Assembly: GCA_020636495.1 (NCBI GenBank)
Contig: JACJXQ010000008.1
Span: forward strand, 2,976,001-3,040,000
From: Chitinophagales bacterium
GTDB lineage: Bacteria; Bacteroidota; Bacteroidia; Chitinophagales; Chitinophagaceae
Direction: 5' to 3'
DNA length: 64,000 nucleotides
The notes beneath the pieces are model-generated. The model was not told the origin of the DNA, made no database searches, and saw nothing but the letters and a program-made list of their open reading frames with translations. Positions 53,988 to 62,693 of the stretch are shown piece after piece. Position numbers and translations under genes: made by a program. Within the stretch, counting starts at the first letter, position 1, and each line of letters starts with the position of its first letter.

Positions 53988-54204
53988 CTGTTGATCCTTG
54001 GTATAAATATAATAAACGATATGGTTCGGAGGTAGGGGTGCAAAGGTAATGCCAGTAAACCAAAAAGTTATGTTATTTATGGTGGGATGCTGATGTTCCG
54101 GGCAGCGAACGGGTCATTTTGTTTCTTTTTGTTCCCAATTTTGCCTGATAATAACTGTTTTGAATCTAATTGTCTGAATCAACCCTGATAACTATCGGGA
54201 TATA

Positions 54205-54337
54205 GCATTTTGTTAAGTATTGTTAAGTGAATAATGATTGTTTTAGTCTTAACGAACTCGTAAGCTCAGTTGTTGATCAATACGCACTTTTCTGTAGTGT
54301 TTCCACGATGTCAAAGAACGGCCAAAGCCGAAGCTCT
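54205..54337 (-). ncRNA. Putative small RNA or orphan leader with boxA-like motif, copy 2
   Basis: Minus-strand block TTCTTTGACATCGTGGAAAC at 54298-54318 and a 52-nt block at 54208-54259 match copy 1 (34779-34799 and 34834-34885) in the same order and similar spacing. The copies share only these blocks and the promoter layout. No reading frame is conserved. The 397-bp gap between the DUF2141 gene and lolA is otherwise free of genes. lolA is 220 nt further on the same strand, so read-through into lolA is possible. Ends are inferred. Confidence 0.45.
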
Positions 54338-54343
54338 ACATTA

Positions 54344-54375
54344 CAAATATAGGTATTTTTGACATAATCGACAAA
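54344..54375 (-). promoter_or_regulatory. Promoter of the non-coding transcript (copy 2)
   Basis: Minus strand TTTG at 54372-54375, exactly 20 nt, TATATTTG at 54344-54351, a perfect match to the Bacteroidota consensus. It begins 10 nt past the stop of the DUF2141 gene. Confidence 0.7.
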
Positions 54376-54384
54376 TTGAAGTGA

Positions 54385-54816
54385 TCAGAGGTAACGCATT
54401 TTTACCGTCACATTCTTAGGTGTTGCTTCTTCTAAAATGAATTTGAAATTTTTGTATTGGGGCATGCTAAGACCGGAATGGTAGTAATCGGAAAACCCAA
54501 AGCCTTCTTTGGGCATGTGTACTATGTTATAGTCCATCTGTTTGTTATTGTTCTCATCGTCTAACAGGGAGATGCCATACTCACCCGCAGGTAATGTAAC
54601 GCGCAACACCAGGATACCATTTGTTTCTTTCTGCTTGGAGTAGGTGAGTATCTTATATGGCTTTTTATTATGAAAGTCCTCTTCACCTGTATATACGTGC
54701 AGGCGAATACTGCCTTTGTTGCTCTCCAGGTTTTTGATAGTAACCACTACTTCCCCTGCATAGCTGAACAATGGAGTGAACAATAAGGCGACAAACAGGC
54801 ATTTGATCATTTTCAT
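54385..54816 (-). CDS. DUF2141 domain secreted protein
   Basis: 143 residues. The signal peptide ends SYAG. The DUF2141 body is recognised by VVVTIKNLESNKGSIRLHVY near the start, LPAGEYGISLLDDENNNKQMDYN (calcium-loop-like acidic turn) and PKEGFGFS. It is a periplasmic or surface beta-sandwich of unknown role. It is a single gene. Its upstream region contains a long hairpin at 54909-54941. Confidence 0.88.
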   Translation of the reverse strand: MKMIKCLFVALLFTPLFSYAGEVVVTIKNLESNKGSIRLHVYTGEEDFHNKKPYKILTYSKQKETNGILVLRVTLPAGEYGISLLDDENNNKQMDYNIVHMPKEGFGFSDYYHSGLSMPQYKNFKFILEEATPKNVTVKMRYL

Positions 54817-55136
54817 AAACGCAATAACAGCTTAATAAACAAGCAGTTGAATACAAGCAATATTACATGAAACTGTGCAGGACTATTGTGACAAAACTGT
54901 TAAATGTGGTATTTACACCCGGCAGTGCCAGGTGTAAATACTGTTTTTCGACGGTGATATAACGGTGCCGGTGCCATAATTGATTTTGCAGCTTTGTGTT
55001 GTCAGAAAAATGTTTGCAAACAGTGGATACCGGTTACCACTCAAAAAAAACGGGCCTGGCCTGCACAGGGTATGCAAAGCAGGAGGCGTTATCTGAAAAG
55101 CCGACAGAACAGAGTAGGAAAATAATACCTGATTTT
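54817..55136. other. Divergent intergenic region
   Basis: 320 bp between the DUF2141 gene (-) and the small unknown gene (+). It holds the palindrome at 54909-54941. The plus-strand frame is open from a GTG at 54996, but that stretch has no features of a protein N-terminus. No strong TAnnTTTG was identified on either strand. Confidence 0.45.
54909..54941. repeat. 33-nt inverted repeat with perfect 11-bp arms
   Basis: GTATTTACACC / GGTGTAAATAC arms. The 11-nt centre itself contains GGC-AGT-GCC, so the hairpin extends inward. TGTTTTT follows on the plus strand. No plus-strand gene lies upstream to be terminated, so an operator or a 5'-leader structure of the minus-strand DUF2141 transcript is equally possible. 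Confidence 0.75.
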
Positions 55137-55538
55137 ATGAGCGAAACAAGATTAACTGTAACGATCACCAATCCTTTCAGTACACCCGTAACATGTTCAC
55201 AGTCTAATGACGTATGTTCCAACTCAGCCTGGGACAACCTGACCCCGGGTACAGTAATACAACCCGGCGCCAGCGGAACGTTCACATCACAGTCTAACGA
55301 CAGGATATTTTGCGAGTGGACAGATGCTAACGGTGGTGTCTTTCAAATGGCCATGACCAGCCCCAAATCATCCAGCAACTCGGCCTGTGGCATCACACCA
55401 AGGGCAGGGCTGCAAGCCTATGAAAGGCATGGCACCCCGGTAGATTTTACCTTCATACTGGGGACCGCCAATAAAGCCGACTGGGACAATGGTTCTGAGA
55501 ACCAGGGGAACATTATAGCCTGGGGTGCGTGTTCATAA
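55137..55538 (+). CDS. Small beta-rich protein of unknown function
   Basis: 133 residues from the ATG at 55137, no signal peptide. A beta-sandwich-like sequence: LTVTITNPFSTPVTCSQSND, PGTVIQPGASGTFTSQSND, GVFQMAMTSPK, ERHGTPVDFTFILGTANKAD. Five Cys in total. Size and strand layout recall small lipid-binding or pore-forming beta-sandwich proteins (aegerolysin-like), but I see no diagnostic motif, so this is only a lead. It is followed by a good terminator, which supports a real gene. Confidence 0.6.
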   Translation: MSETRLTVTITNPFSTPVTCSQSNDVCSNSAWDNLTPGTVIQPGASGTFTSQSNDRIFCEWTDANGGVFQMAMTSPKSSSNSACGITPRAGLQAYERHGTPVDFTFILGTANKADWDNGSENQGNIIAWGACS

Positions 55539-55629
55539 CAAGACCCAGTCTATAAGATAACTCTATCAAAACAAGCAAATTTATTATCCTCAAAGACCTG
55601 TTTACCAACCGGTAAATATAGGACGAAAG

Positions 55630-55653
55630 AAAGCCACTCAATGAGTGGCTTTT
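55630..55653 (+). terminator. Terminator downstream of the small beta-rich protein gene
   Basis: Arms AAAGCCACTC / GAGTGGCTTT with a 3-nt loop, then TTCGTTTTA. It lies about 90 nt past the stop. Confidence 0.7.
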
Positions 55654-55734
55654 CGTTTTATGTCATATGCAGTAGCCGGGGCTTTTAACAAAAAAACAAG
55701 TAACCCACTCTACAGTATTGTGTAATTTAACATT

Positions 55735-56484
55735 GTGGAACCCGTACGGAAATATTTCCTTTTACTGTTATTACTGACCTCCGACATGGCCTGTTACAGT
55801 CAACCTAGACAGTCGAACTACTACAAGGTTGAACGGAAAGAGCTGCATTATGCCAACAAGCAGAGCGACAATACGGTAAGCTACCCCTTGCTGACGGGAG
55901 AGGAACATCGAGATGTTCTGAAGACTATAAACCAGTTCCTGCAGAACAAGTTTGTACCTACAGACAGCGTGATACAAAGCATCACGTCAGCCGATGATAA
56001 AGAGGAAGAAGATGATGATGACTGGCATGAACACATAGAGGAGTTTTTTGGTGTAGAAGATAGTACCAATAAGTACTTATGCATCTCGTATAACTACACT
56101 GCTGACGCGACAGGAGCAGCACATGGCAGCTGGTGGAGTGAATATTACCACTTTGATATGCAGACCGGGAAACAACTAAACTTCAACGACCTTTTTGAAG
56201 ATGGCATATATGATGTTATCCGAAAAACTATTCTTGCAGATTTTACTTTCCTGCCTAAAGAAAGGATTGATACATTTGACGCACATAGCCTGGTGTTTCA
56301 ATTCTATATTGCGACCCGCGATTGTGACGATAACGGGAGCTGCCTGGTAATATATTTTCCGCCCTATACCGATGTGGGTGACCTATCAGGAGCTGGTTAT
56401 ATTGGCATGAACTACACGATAGCAGAAAAAGAATACGCACCTTTTGTTAAAAGTAAATGGAAAGATGAGCTAACAGATAACTAA
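55735..56484 (+). CDS. Secreted RsiV/DUF3298-like protein
   Basis: 249 residues, GTG start. The signal peptide (MEPVRKYFLLLLLLTSDMACYSQ) has a Cys near its end that could be a weak lipobox. The C-terminal 140 residues fit the DUF3298 pattern found in RsiV and PdaC relatives: NYTADATGAAHGSWWSEYYHFDMQTGKQLNFNDLFEDG. The function is unknown. In RsiV this domain binds lysozyme. A short acidic stretch (DDKEEEDDDDW) precedes it. Followed after 29 nt by a methyltransferase gene on the same strand. Confidence 0.72.
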   Translation: MEPVRKYFLLLLLLTSDMACYSQPRQSNYYKVERKELHYANKQSDNTVSYPLLTGEEHRDVLKTINQFLQNKFVPTDSVIQSITSADDKEEEDDDDWHEHIEEFFGVEDSTNKYLCISYNYTADATGAAHGSWWSEYYHFDMQTGKQLNFNDLFEDGIYDVIRKTILADFTFLPKERIDTFDAHSLVFQFYIATRDCDDNGSCLVIYFPPYTDVGDLSGAGYIGMNYTIAEKEYAPFVKSKWKDELTDN

Positions 56485-56513
56485 CCAACAAAAGACATTT
56501 GTAAATTAGTGGT

Positions 56514-56966
56514 ATGAAGCCCCCCCGGGATATAGTTTTAGTGTCCATACAGGCTTTCCTGTTATCTATCTACCTGTTTCGCTTACCGGAAGTGGATATG
56601 CACTTTGACAGCACTATCCGTTATTCGGGGCTGGCAGTTTCTGTTTTGGGTGGTATAATAATTATTTACGCCATTATTACATTAAACAACAACCTGACGG
56701 CCTTTCCAACTCCTAAAAGCAATGGGGTACTCATCACACGGGGCTTATATAAATATATCCGCCATCCTATTTACACTGGTATCTTGTTGCTTACATCCGG
56801 CTATGGAACTTATTCTGAAAATACACTGCGGCTATGTGTGAGCGTGGGGTTACTTATACTCTTTTTATATAAGGCACGGTACGAAGAAAGCCTGCTCAGA
56901 AATAAGTTCCCAGAATATGGCAACTATATCAAGCAATCAGGAATGTTCCTGCCAAAGATATTCTGA
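56514..56966 (+). CDS. Isoprenylcysteine carboxyl methyltransferase-like membrane protein
   Basis: 150 residues with about four helices. The C-terminal SAM-binding motif of the ICMT/PEMT superfamily is present: GLYKYIRHPIYTG, then the EE-x-x-L-x-x-x-F-x-x-Y pattern (RYEESLLRNKFPEYGNYIKQSG). It methylates an unknown, probably lipophilic, substrate in the membrane. It converges on the next gene with an 11-nt gap. Confidence 0.87.
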   Translation: MKPPRDIVLVSIQAFLLSIYLFRLPEVDMHFDSTIRYSGLAVSVLGGIIIIYAIITLNNNLTAFPTPKSNGVLITRGLYKYIRHPIYTGILLLTSGYGTYSENTLRLCVSVGLLILFLYKARYEESLLRNKFPEYGNYIKQSGMFLPKIF

Positions 56967-56977
56967 AGGGCGTGATA

Positions 56978-57409
56978 TTATTGTGCAGATGTATCAGTGG
57001 ACGCGGATGTTGTCTTAGGTTTAAGTGAGCCCCTAAAAGCAGTCAGTACAATAACAAGGACACCGGCAATAGCTATTGCCGGTTGCAGCCAGCTTACATA
57101 TCCTATCATAGCCACCTGCACTGCTATCCATATCAACATAGTACCGCCGGCCATAAAAGAGGCTCTTCTGTTGAAACTGCGTCCTGTAAAGTTGAGTATT
57201 GCCGCTACGAGGCTGCTGCCACCTACCACCGTAAATAATACAAGTGCAGGAATAAAATAGTTTTTGAAAGGAGTGCCTTCCAACCATTCAACCGGCACCG
57301 CTTCAGCACCTGCCATGCCATACCAGCCGCCACCAAAAGCATTCAGAGCCACTATGAGCAGTATTGCACCTGTTGTGTACCTGGTTGCCTTATCTTTTCC
57401 GGATAACAT
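56978..57409 (-). CDS. Four-helix membrane protein of unknown function
   Basis: 143 residues with four hydrophobic segments (about 12-30, 52-70, 85-100, 107-125) and a Lys/Thr/Ser tail. It resembles the many small DoxX-size membrane proteins of Bacteroidota, but I see no diagnostic motif. Single gene, divergent from the THUMP methyltransferase gene. Confidence 0.68.
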   Translation of the reverse strand: MLSGKDKATRYTTGAILLIVALNAFGGGWYGMAGAEAVPVEWLEGTPFKNYFIPALVLFTVVGGSSLVAAILNFTGRSFNRRASFMAGGTMLIWIAVQVAMIGYVSWLQPAIAIAGVLVIVLTAFRGSLKPKTTSASTDTSAQ

Positions 57410-57536
57410 ACTCCTTAGATTTTAGTTATAGCAAAGCTGCTGCAAGTATGGGTAAAAATCCATGATGTTCATCATATTTAGCATTGATCATTATCTGAAT
57501 AACACCAAATACCCGTCCCCTATCCTATTGTAATAC

Positions 57537-57544
57537 TATCTTTG
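57537..57544 (+). promoter_or_regulatory. -7 element of the THUMP methyltransferase gene
   Basis: TATCTTTG, an exact TAnnTTTG, ends 6 nt before the ATG. No TTTG is seen at the expected -33 distance. Confidence 0.45.
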
Positions 57545-57550
57545 CTCCTT

Positions 57551-58711
57551 ATGTCATTATACGATACCAAAGGTGCAATAACCATTACCTGTAATAAGAG
57601 GCTGGCTCCGTACGTGGAGCAGGAAGTGCGTGAACTGGGATTTACTATAGAGGAGACCTTTATTACCGGGGTGCGCACTACGGGTACGCTGAACGACTGC
57701 ATACGGCTGAACCTGAACCTGCGCTGTGCCAGCCAGGTGCTTTATAGTCTAAAACAGTTCAGGGCCTATGACGCAGATATGGTGTATAAGAACATACACA
57801 GCTATGCATGGGAAAAGCTACTGCCACAGAACGGGTATTTCTCCATTACCAGCAATGTGTTCAACGATACCATCAACAATAATATGTTTGCCAACCTGCG
57901 TGTGAAAGATGGCATTGTAGACCGTATGCAGGAAAAAACCGGCGAACGCCCGAATAGCGGCGCAGAACTGTCAGGTGCGGTGATACATCTTTTCTGGAAG
58001 GGGAATGAAGCGGAGTTGTTCATAGATACATCGGGCAGCAGTATAGCACGCCACGGTTACCGTAAGATACCGGGCCGTGCCCCCATGCTCGAGGCCCTGG
58101 CAGCATCAACAATACTGGCAGGCAAGTGGGACAGGAAATCACCCTTTGTGAACCCCATGTGTGGTTCGGGCACATTGGCCATAGAAGCTGCACTTATAGC
58201 CACCAACACCCGCCCGGGACTATTCAGGGACAATTATGGTTTTATGCACCTGCAGGGTTATGACGAGGAGGTATATTTAGATGAGCGGGGCAAATTAGAG
58301 AATCAGATACTGGACGACGTGCCGGGATTGCGCATTATAGCTACTGACTACGACGCACAGGCCATTGCCAATGCCAGCAAGAACGCACGCGCTGCCGGCG
58401 TGGCCGACATGATAGAATTTAACAAAGTAGACTTTGCAGCCACACATGTGCCACAGGGCAAAGGCGGCGTGGTGTATATCAACCCCGAATATGGTGAGCG
58501 ACTGGGCGAAATGGATGAACTGGAAGCCACCTACAAGCTCATTGGCGACTTTATGAAACAACAATGCAAGGGCTATCATGGCTACATTTTCACCGGCAAT
58601 ATGGACCTGGCCAAAAAGATAGGACTGAAAGCCAACAGGCGTATAGAGTTTTACAACAGCAAGATTGACTGCCGACTACTGGAATATGAGTTGTATGCGG
58701 GAAGTAAGTAG
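57551..58711 (+). CDS. THUMP-domain class I RNA methyltransferase (RlmL N-terminal-like)
   Basis: 386 residues from the ATG at 57551 (a TTG at 57542 overlaps the -7 element). Ferredoxin-like and THUMP domains (about 1-160) are followed by a UPF0020 methyltransferase domain: FVNPMCGSGTLAIEAALIATN (SAM site) and motif IV NPEYGERLG. Relatives methylate G2445 of 23S rRNA at N2. In E. coli RlmL a second domain (RlmK) follows, which is absent here. TATCTTTG at 57537-57544 ends 6 nt above the start, so the leader is minimal. Confidence 0.9.
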   Translation: MSLYDTKGAITITCNKRLAPYVEQEVRELGFTIEETFITGVRTTGTLNDCIRLNLNLRCASQVLYSLKQFRAYDADMVYKNIHSYAWEKLLPQNGYFSITSNVFNDTINNNMFANLRVKDGIVDRMQEKTGERPNSGAELSGAVIHLFWKGNEAELFIDTSGSSIARHGYRKIPGRAPMLEALAASTILAGKWDRKSPFVNPMCGSGTLAIEAALIATNTRPGLFRDNYGFMHLQGYDEEVYLDERGKLENQILDDVPGLRIIATDYDAQAIANASKNARAAGVADMIEFNKVDFAATHVPQGKGGVVYINPEYGERLGEMDELEATYKLIGDFMKQQCKGYHGYIFTGNMDLAKKIGLKANRRIEFYNSKIDCRLLEYELYAGSK

Positions 58712-58975
58712 TACCAGATCAGTATAATCAGAAATCACATGGTATGTAAATTTACGTACCACTTTTATTTTACCCCTTATATTTTACGCTTTACCGCTGA
58801 AAACTTCCGCTTCGCCGATTATGTTTTGCCGGGGCGGCTGTTTTCCGTTCTATTTGCACCCGTAACCACCCGTACATAACAAAATATGCCATACATAGGG
58901 GTAAAACCTTATGAAGTTGTGTTCAGGGTGATACTTTAACTAAACAGATCACATCAGTAAAAACATTAACCAGAA

Positions 58976-61303
58976 ATGCTCAGATTCAGGCTACTGGCCA
59001 TGGTGCTTATGATAGGCATGGCAGTACAGGCACAAACAAAGAAATTCACGGTCAGCGGAACCGTCAAAGCCAAATCATCAGGCGAAACGCTGATAGGCGC
59101 CATTGTAAAAGTAAATGATGTAGAGGGAGCAGGAATCGTTACCAACGAATATGGTTTCTACTCCATAACCGTACCAGCCGGTGAGCATACCTTGTCAGTA
59201 AGCTACCTGGGTTACCAGCTAAGTGAATATAAAGTAATACTGGACAAGAACCTGACACAGAACGTTGCCATGGCCGATGAAGGGCAGAAGCTGGATGAGG
59301 TAGTGATAAAAAGCGAACGCGATGACGCCAATATTACCCGCAGCGAAATGGGTATGATGAAACTGGACATCAAAACTGCCAACAAACTGCCTGTTATCAT
59401 GGGCGAGAAAGACATACTGAAGACCATGCAACTGATGCCGGGTATTGCATCGGCCGGTGATGGTAACAGTGGCTTTTACGTTCGAGGTGGTGGCCCTGAC
59501 CAGAACCTGATATTGCTGGATGAGGCTCCTGTATATAATGCATCGCACCTGCTGGGCTTCTTTTCTACATTCAACTCCGACGCGATAAAAGATGTGACCG
59601 TATATAAAGGCAGCATTCCCGCAGAGTTTGGTGGCAGGGTATCATCTGTATTGGACATACAAATGAACGAGGGTAATAACCAGGACTACCATGTGAGTGG
59701 CGGTATAGGGCTGATATCATCGAAGCTGAATGTAGAGGGTCCGATACAAAAAGGCAAAAGCTCATTCCTGGTGACCGGACGCAGGACCTATGCAGATATG
59801 TTCCTGAAGGCATCAAACGACGACAACCTGAAAAACAGCCAACTGTATTTTTACGATCTGAACGCCAAAGTGAATTATTCCATCAATGACAAAAACAGGC
59901 TTTTCCTTTCAGGTTACTTTGGGAAAGACGTGCTTGGTTTCAACAATGTATTCGGTTTTGACTGGGGAAACACTACCGGAACTGCACGTTGGAGTCATAT
60001 TGTGAACAGTAAGCTCTTCTCCAACACATCACTGATATACAGCGATTATCGTTATAACATCGGCATATCCAGCGCAGGTTTCGACTTTGACATTAAATCG
60101 AAGATACAAGACTGGAACCTGAAGCAGGAATTTACTTATTACCCCAACACAAAACATACCGTAAAGTTCGGTTTCAACAGCATACACCACACCATAGAGC
60201 CGGGCAACATACAAGCAAAAAGTGATGAATCGCAGATAAACAGTACTAATGTGGAAACACGTTACGCATGGGAGAACTCTGTTTTTGCATCAGACGACTG
60301 GAAAGTGACTGATAAGATACACGTGAACTATGGTCTGCGCGTTTCCTCATTCTCACTATTGGGCAAGGGTACTTTCTACGAATTTGATGAGAAAGGCAAC
60401 ACAACGGACAGCAGTATTTATAGTAGTGGTGAATTTATCAAAACGTACTACAATCCTGAGCCAAGGGTAAGCATCAACTACCTGCTGAATGAGAAAACCT
60501 CGATCAAAGCGGGTTACTCAAGAGGCGCTCAATACCTGCACCTGATGTCGAATTCGAATACCGGCAATCCTACAGACTTGTGGATACCCAGCAGCAAAAT
60601 CGTAAAACCGCAGATAGTAGACCAGTACTCACTAGGTTTCTACCGCAACTTCAAAGACAATAACTACGAATTCTCTGCCGAGGTGTATTACAAAGACATG
60701 CAGAACCAGATAGACTATAAAAACGGCGCTCAACTGAACGTGAACACCAAGATAGAAAGCGAGTTGTTGTTTGGTGTAGGCAGAGCCTACGGACTGGAAC
60801 TATTCTTCAAGAAAAAATACGGCAGGTTCAACGGATGGATAGGTTATACACTGTCTCGTACGGAGCGTAAGATAAACGGCATCAACAACGGGGATTGGTA
60901 CGTATCACGTTACGACAGGACACACGACATATCAGTAGTAGGTATGTACGACCTGAACAAGCACTGGACCATATCGGCCATATGGGTGTATAATACAGGC
61001 AATGCTGTAACCTACCCTGCTGCCAAATATGAGCTGGATGGCGAGACCTACTTCTACTACTCAGACAGGAACGCTTCGCGCATGCCTGCCTACCATAGGT
61101 TAGACCTGGGGGCTACTTATACCAAAGTGACCAAACGTGGCAGGGAATCAAGCTGGGCCTTCTCTATCTATAACGCCTATAACAGGTATAACCCGTACTC
61201 AATAGAATTTCAACAGAACAAAACCAATCTGCAGCAAACACAGGCAGTGCAAACATCCTTGTTCGGCATAGTACCATCTATTACTTACAATTTCAAATTC
61301 TAA
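58976..61303 (+). CDS. TonB-dependent receptor with carboxypeptidase-regulatory-like N-terminal domain
   Basis: 775 residues. A signal peptide (ending VQAQ) is followed by a CarboxypepD_reg-like fold (about 24-100), the plug (EKDILKTMQLMPGIASAGDGNSGFYVRGGGPDQNLILLDEAPVYNASHLLG) and a 22-strand-type barrel ending in Phe (PSITYNFKF). It takes up an unknown substrate through the outer membrane with TonB/ExbBD energy. It is followed after 3 nt by a DUF4249 lipoprotein gene, a recurrent pairing in Bacteroidota that differs from the SusC/SusD pair. Confidence 0.94.
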   Translation: MLRFRLLAMVLMIGMAVQAQTKKFTVSGTVKAKSSGETLIGAIVKVNDVEGAGIVTNEYGFYSITVPAGEHTLSVSYLGYQLSEYKVILDKNLTQNVAMADEGQKLDEVVIKSERDDANITRSEMGMMKLDIKTANKLPVIMGEKDILKTMQLMPGIASAGDGNSGFYVRGGGPDQNLILLDEAPVYNASHLLGFFSTFNSDAIKDVTVYKGSIPAEFGGRVSSVLDIQMNEGNNQDYHVSGGIGLISSKLNVEGPIQKGKSSFLVTGRRTYADMFLKASNDDNLKNSQLYFYDLNAKVNYSINDKNRLFLSGYFGKDVLGFNNVFGFDWGNTTGTARWSHIVNSKLFSNTSLIYSDYRYNIGISSAGFDFDIKSKIQDWNLKQEFTYYPNTKHTVKFGFNSIHHTIEPGNIQAKSDESQINSTNVETRYAWENSVFASDDWKVTDKIHVNYGLRVSSFSLLGKGTFYEFDEKGNTTDSSIYSSGEFIKTYYNPEPRVSINYLLNEKTSIKAGYSRGAQYLHLMSNSNTGNPTDLWIPSSKIVKPQIVDQYSLGFYRNFKDNNYEFSAEVYYKDMQNQIDYKNGAQLNVNTKIESELLFGVGRAYGLELFFKKKYGRFNGWIGYTLSRTERKINGINNGDWYVSRYDRTHDISVVGMYDLNKHWTISAIWVYNTGNAVTYPAAKYELDGETYFYYSDRNASRMPAYHRLDLGATYTKVTKRGRESSWAFSIYNAYNRYNPYSIEFQQNKTNLQQTQAVQTSLFGIVPSITYNFKF

Positions 61304-61306
61304 ACA

Positions 61307-62098
61307 ATGAAACAACTGAGATATATAGCTATTGCAGCACTTACAGGTATGACATTCGCATCGTGCACGAAGGTGATAGATGTGAACCTGGATAATACAG
61401 AACCAAAGATCGTGATAGAAGCCAACCTGGCAGACAATACAGGCCCCAATGTAGTAAAGGTCACGAGGACCATTGATATCGACAAGGACAATAATTTCCC
61501 GGGAGTGTCCGGTGCCATCGTGACCATGAAGGATGACGCAGGCTATGAAGAAGTATTAAAAGAGAAAGAAGCCGGGGTATACATTACCAACACTCCGGGT
61601 GTGCAAGGCAGAACCTATACACTTACCGTTATGATAGATGGAGAGACATACACTGCCATAAGCAAGATGCCGGTGAAAGTACCTTACGACTCACTGGGCC
61701 AGAAAGAAGTTATGACCTTTGACGGCCCCCAGTTGTTTCCTACTGTCTATTACCGAGACCCTGTGGGCACAGGTAATTACTACCGTGCTATCAGGTATGT
61801 GAACGGCATAGCTGACGGAGAGTTATATATTGAGTCTGATGAATTTATTGATGGTAAACACAGGGAAGCCGTTCTTTTCAACGGGCAGGAAAAAGAAGAA
61901 CTGCAACCCGGTGACATAGTAACCGTTGAAATGCAATGCCTGGACCGACAAATGTATGAGTACCTTTTGGAACGTGAAGAAGCTGACGGCAGCTCTGAAT
62001 CCGCAGCACCATCCAACCCAACCGGAAATATTTCCAATAAAGCCCTGGGATACTTCAGCGCGCATACCTCTGAGATAAAGGTGCTGGATCTGCAATAA
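61307..62098 (+). CDS. DUF4249 lipoprotein, partner of the TonB receptor
   Basis: 263 residues. The lipobox is ASC at residue 20 (MTFASCTKVID). DUF4249 features are IVIEANLADNTGPNVVKVTRTIDI, the Ig-like PGVSGAIVTMKDDAG strand and the repeated GVYITNTPGVQGRTYTLTVMIDGETYTA. Located 3 nt after the receptor gene, so the two are made together. It is probably a surface-exposed accessory for the receptor. Confidence 0.9.
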   Translation: MKQLRYIAIAALTGMTFASCTKVIDVNLDNTEPKIVIEANLADNTGPNVVKVTRTIDIDKDNNFPGVSGAIVTMKDDAGYEEVLKEKEAGVYITNTPGVQGRTYTLTVMIDGETYTAISKMPVKVPYDSLGQKEVMTFDGPQLFPTVYYRDPVGTGNYYRAIRYVNGIADGELYIESDEFIDGKHREAVLFNGQEKEELQPGDIVTVEMQCLDRQMYEYLLEREEADGSSESAAPSNPTGNISNKALGYFSAHTSEIKVLDLQ

Positions 62099-62124
62099 AG
62101 GGAAACAAAGTAGATAAACAAGGT

Positions 62125-62158
62125 AAAGCCCGGTTCCTTCATGAAGGAACCGGGCTTT
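62125..62158 (+). terminator. Terminator of the TonB receptor/DUF4249 operon
   Basis: Perfect 17-bp inverted repeat (left arm AAAGCCCGGTTCCTTCA) with no spacer, followed by two more T. It starts 27 nt past the stop. Confidence 0.9.
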
Positions 62159-62203
62159 TTTATCGGATTGAAAGAAATTGTGTAATTTACCGTACTGAAC
62201 GTT

Positions 62204-62587
62204 ATGAAAAAGATACTAACAGGTGTTTTTGCACTTATGATCCTGGCAGGTTGTAAAAAAGGAACAACCATTACTTACCGTGTTATCAACCACAGCGGCG
62301 AACAGATAACATTTACCAGCTACTACGATTACAGCAGCAGGGGCAGCAGTTCTGCGATCGTCAACAATGGCGACACCCGGGATATCCTGATCATGGGCAA
62401 GGCCGACGGCAGTTTTGAATCTGATTACCAGGCCGGAGAATATATTGATTCCATAAAAGGCATATCCAACACCAATAAGATGGTGACCAAAGACCTGACC
62501 AAGGCCAGCAATTGGAGCAAAGTGACCACCAAAAAGCAAAGGTTGCACACCTTTACCGCTGAAATAAAGGCAGCAGACCTTAAATAG
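62204..62587 (+). CDS. Small lipoprotein of unknown function
   Basis: 127 residues. The lipobox LAGC is at residue 17. The mature part (TTITYRVINHSGEQITFTSYYDYSSRGSS) starts like a beta-sandwich and ends Lys-rich. No family recognised. TAATTTAC just above the start may be its -7 element, so it is probably transcribed on its own after the preceding terminator. Confidence 0.68.
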   Translation: MKKILTGVFALMILAGCKKGTTITYRVINHSGEQITFTSYYDYSSRGSSSAIVNNGDTRDILIMGKADGSFESDYQAGEYIDSIKGISNTNKMVTKDLTKASNWSKVTTKKQRLHTFTAEIKAADLK

Positions 62588-62617
62588 CAAAATATACTGT
62601 TACTTATATAAAACACT

Positions 62618-62646
62618 AAAAGGGCGGCATAGATATGCGCCCTTTT
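62618..62646. terminator. Terminator between converging small genes
   Basis: AAAAGGGCGGCAT / ATGCGCCCTTTT with one bulged G and a 4-nt loop. It lies between the plus-strand lipoprotein and the minus-strand PID-CTERM gene, with A/T-runs on both sides. Confidence 0.75.
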
Positions 62647-62693
62647 ACCTTTATGCCTATACGGCACAAATAACTTATTGCAATAACAAAGTG

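Noticed and set aside
34719..54375. The inverted non-coding copies as ends of one large transposon
   Set aside because: They are about 19.6 kb apart with ordinary chromosomal genes between, no transposase or integrase, and no target-site duplication that I can see.
54996..55136. GTG start for the small beta-rich protein
   Set aside because: The added 47 residues lack a signal peptide or conserved features. The ATG at 55137 begins directly before the first predicted strand.
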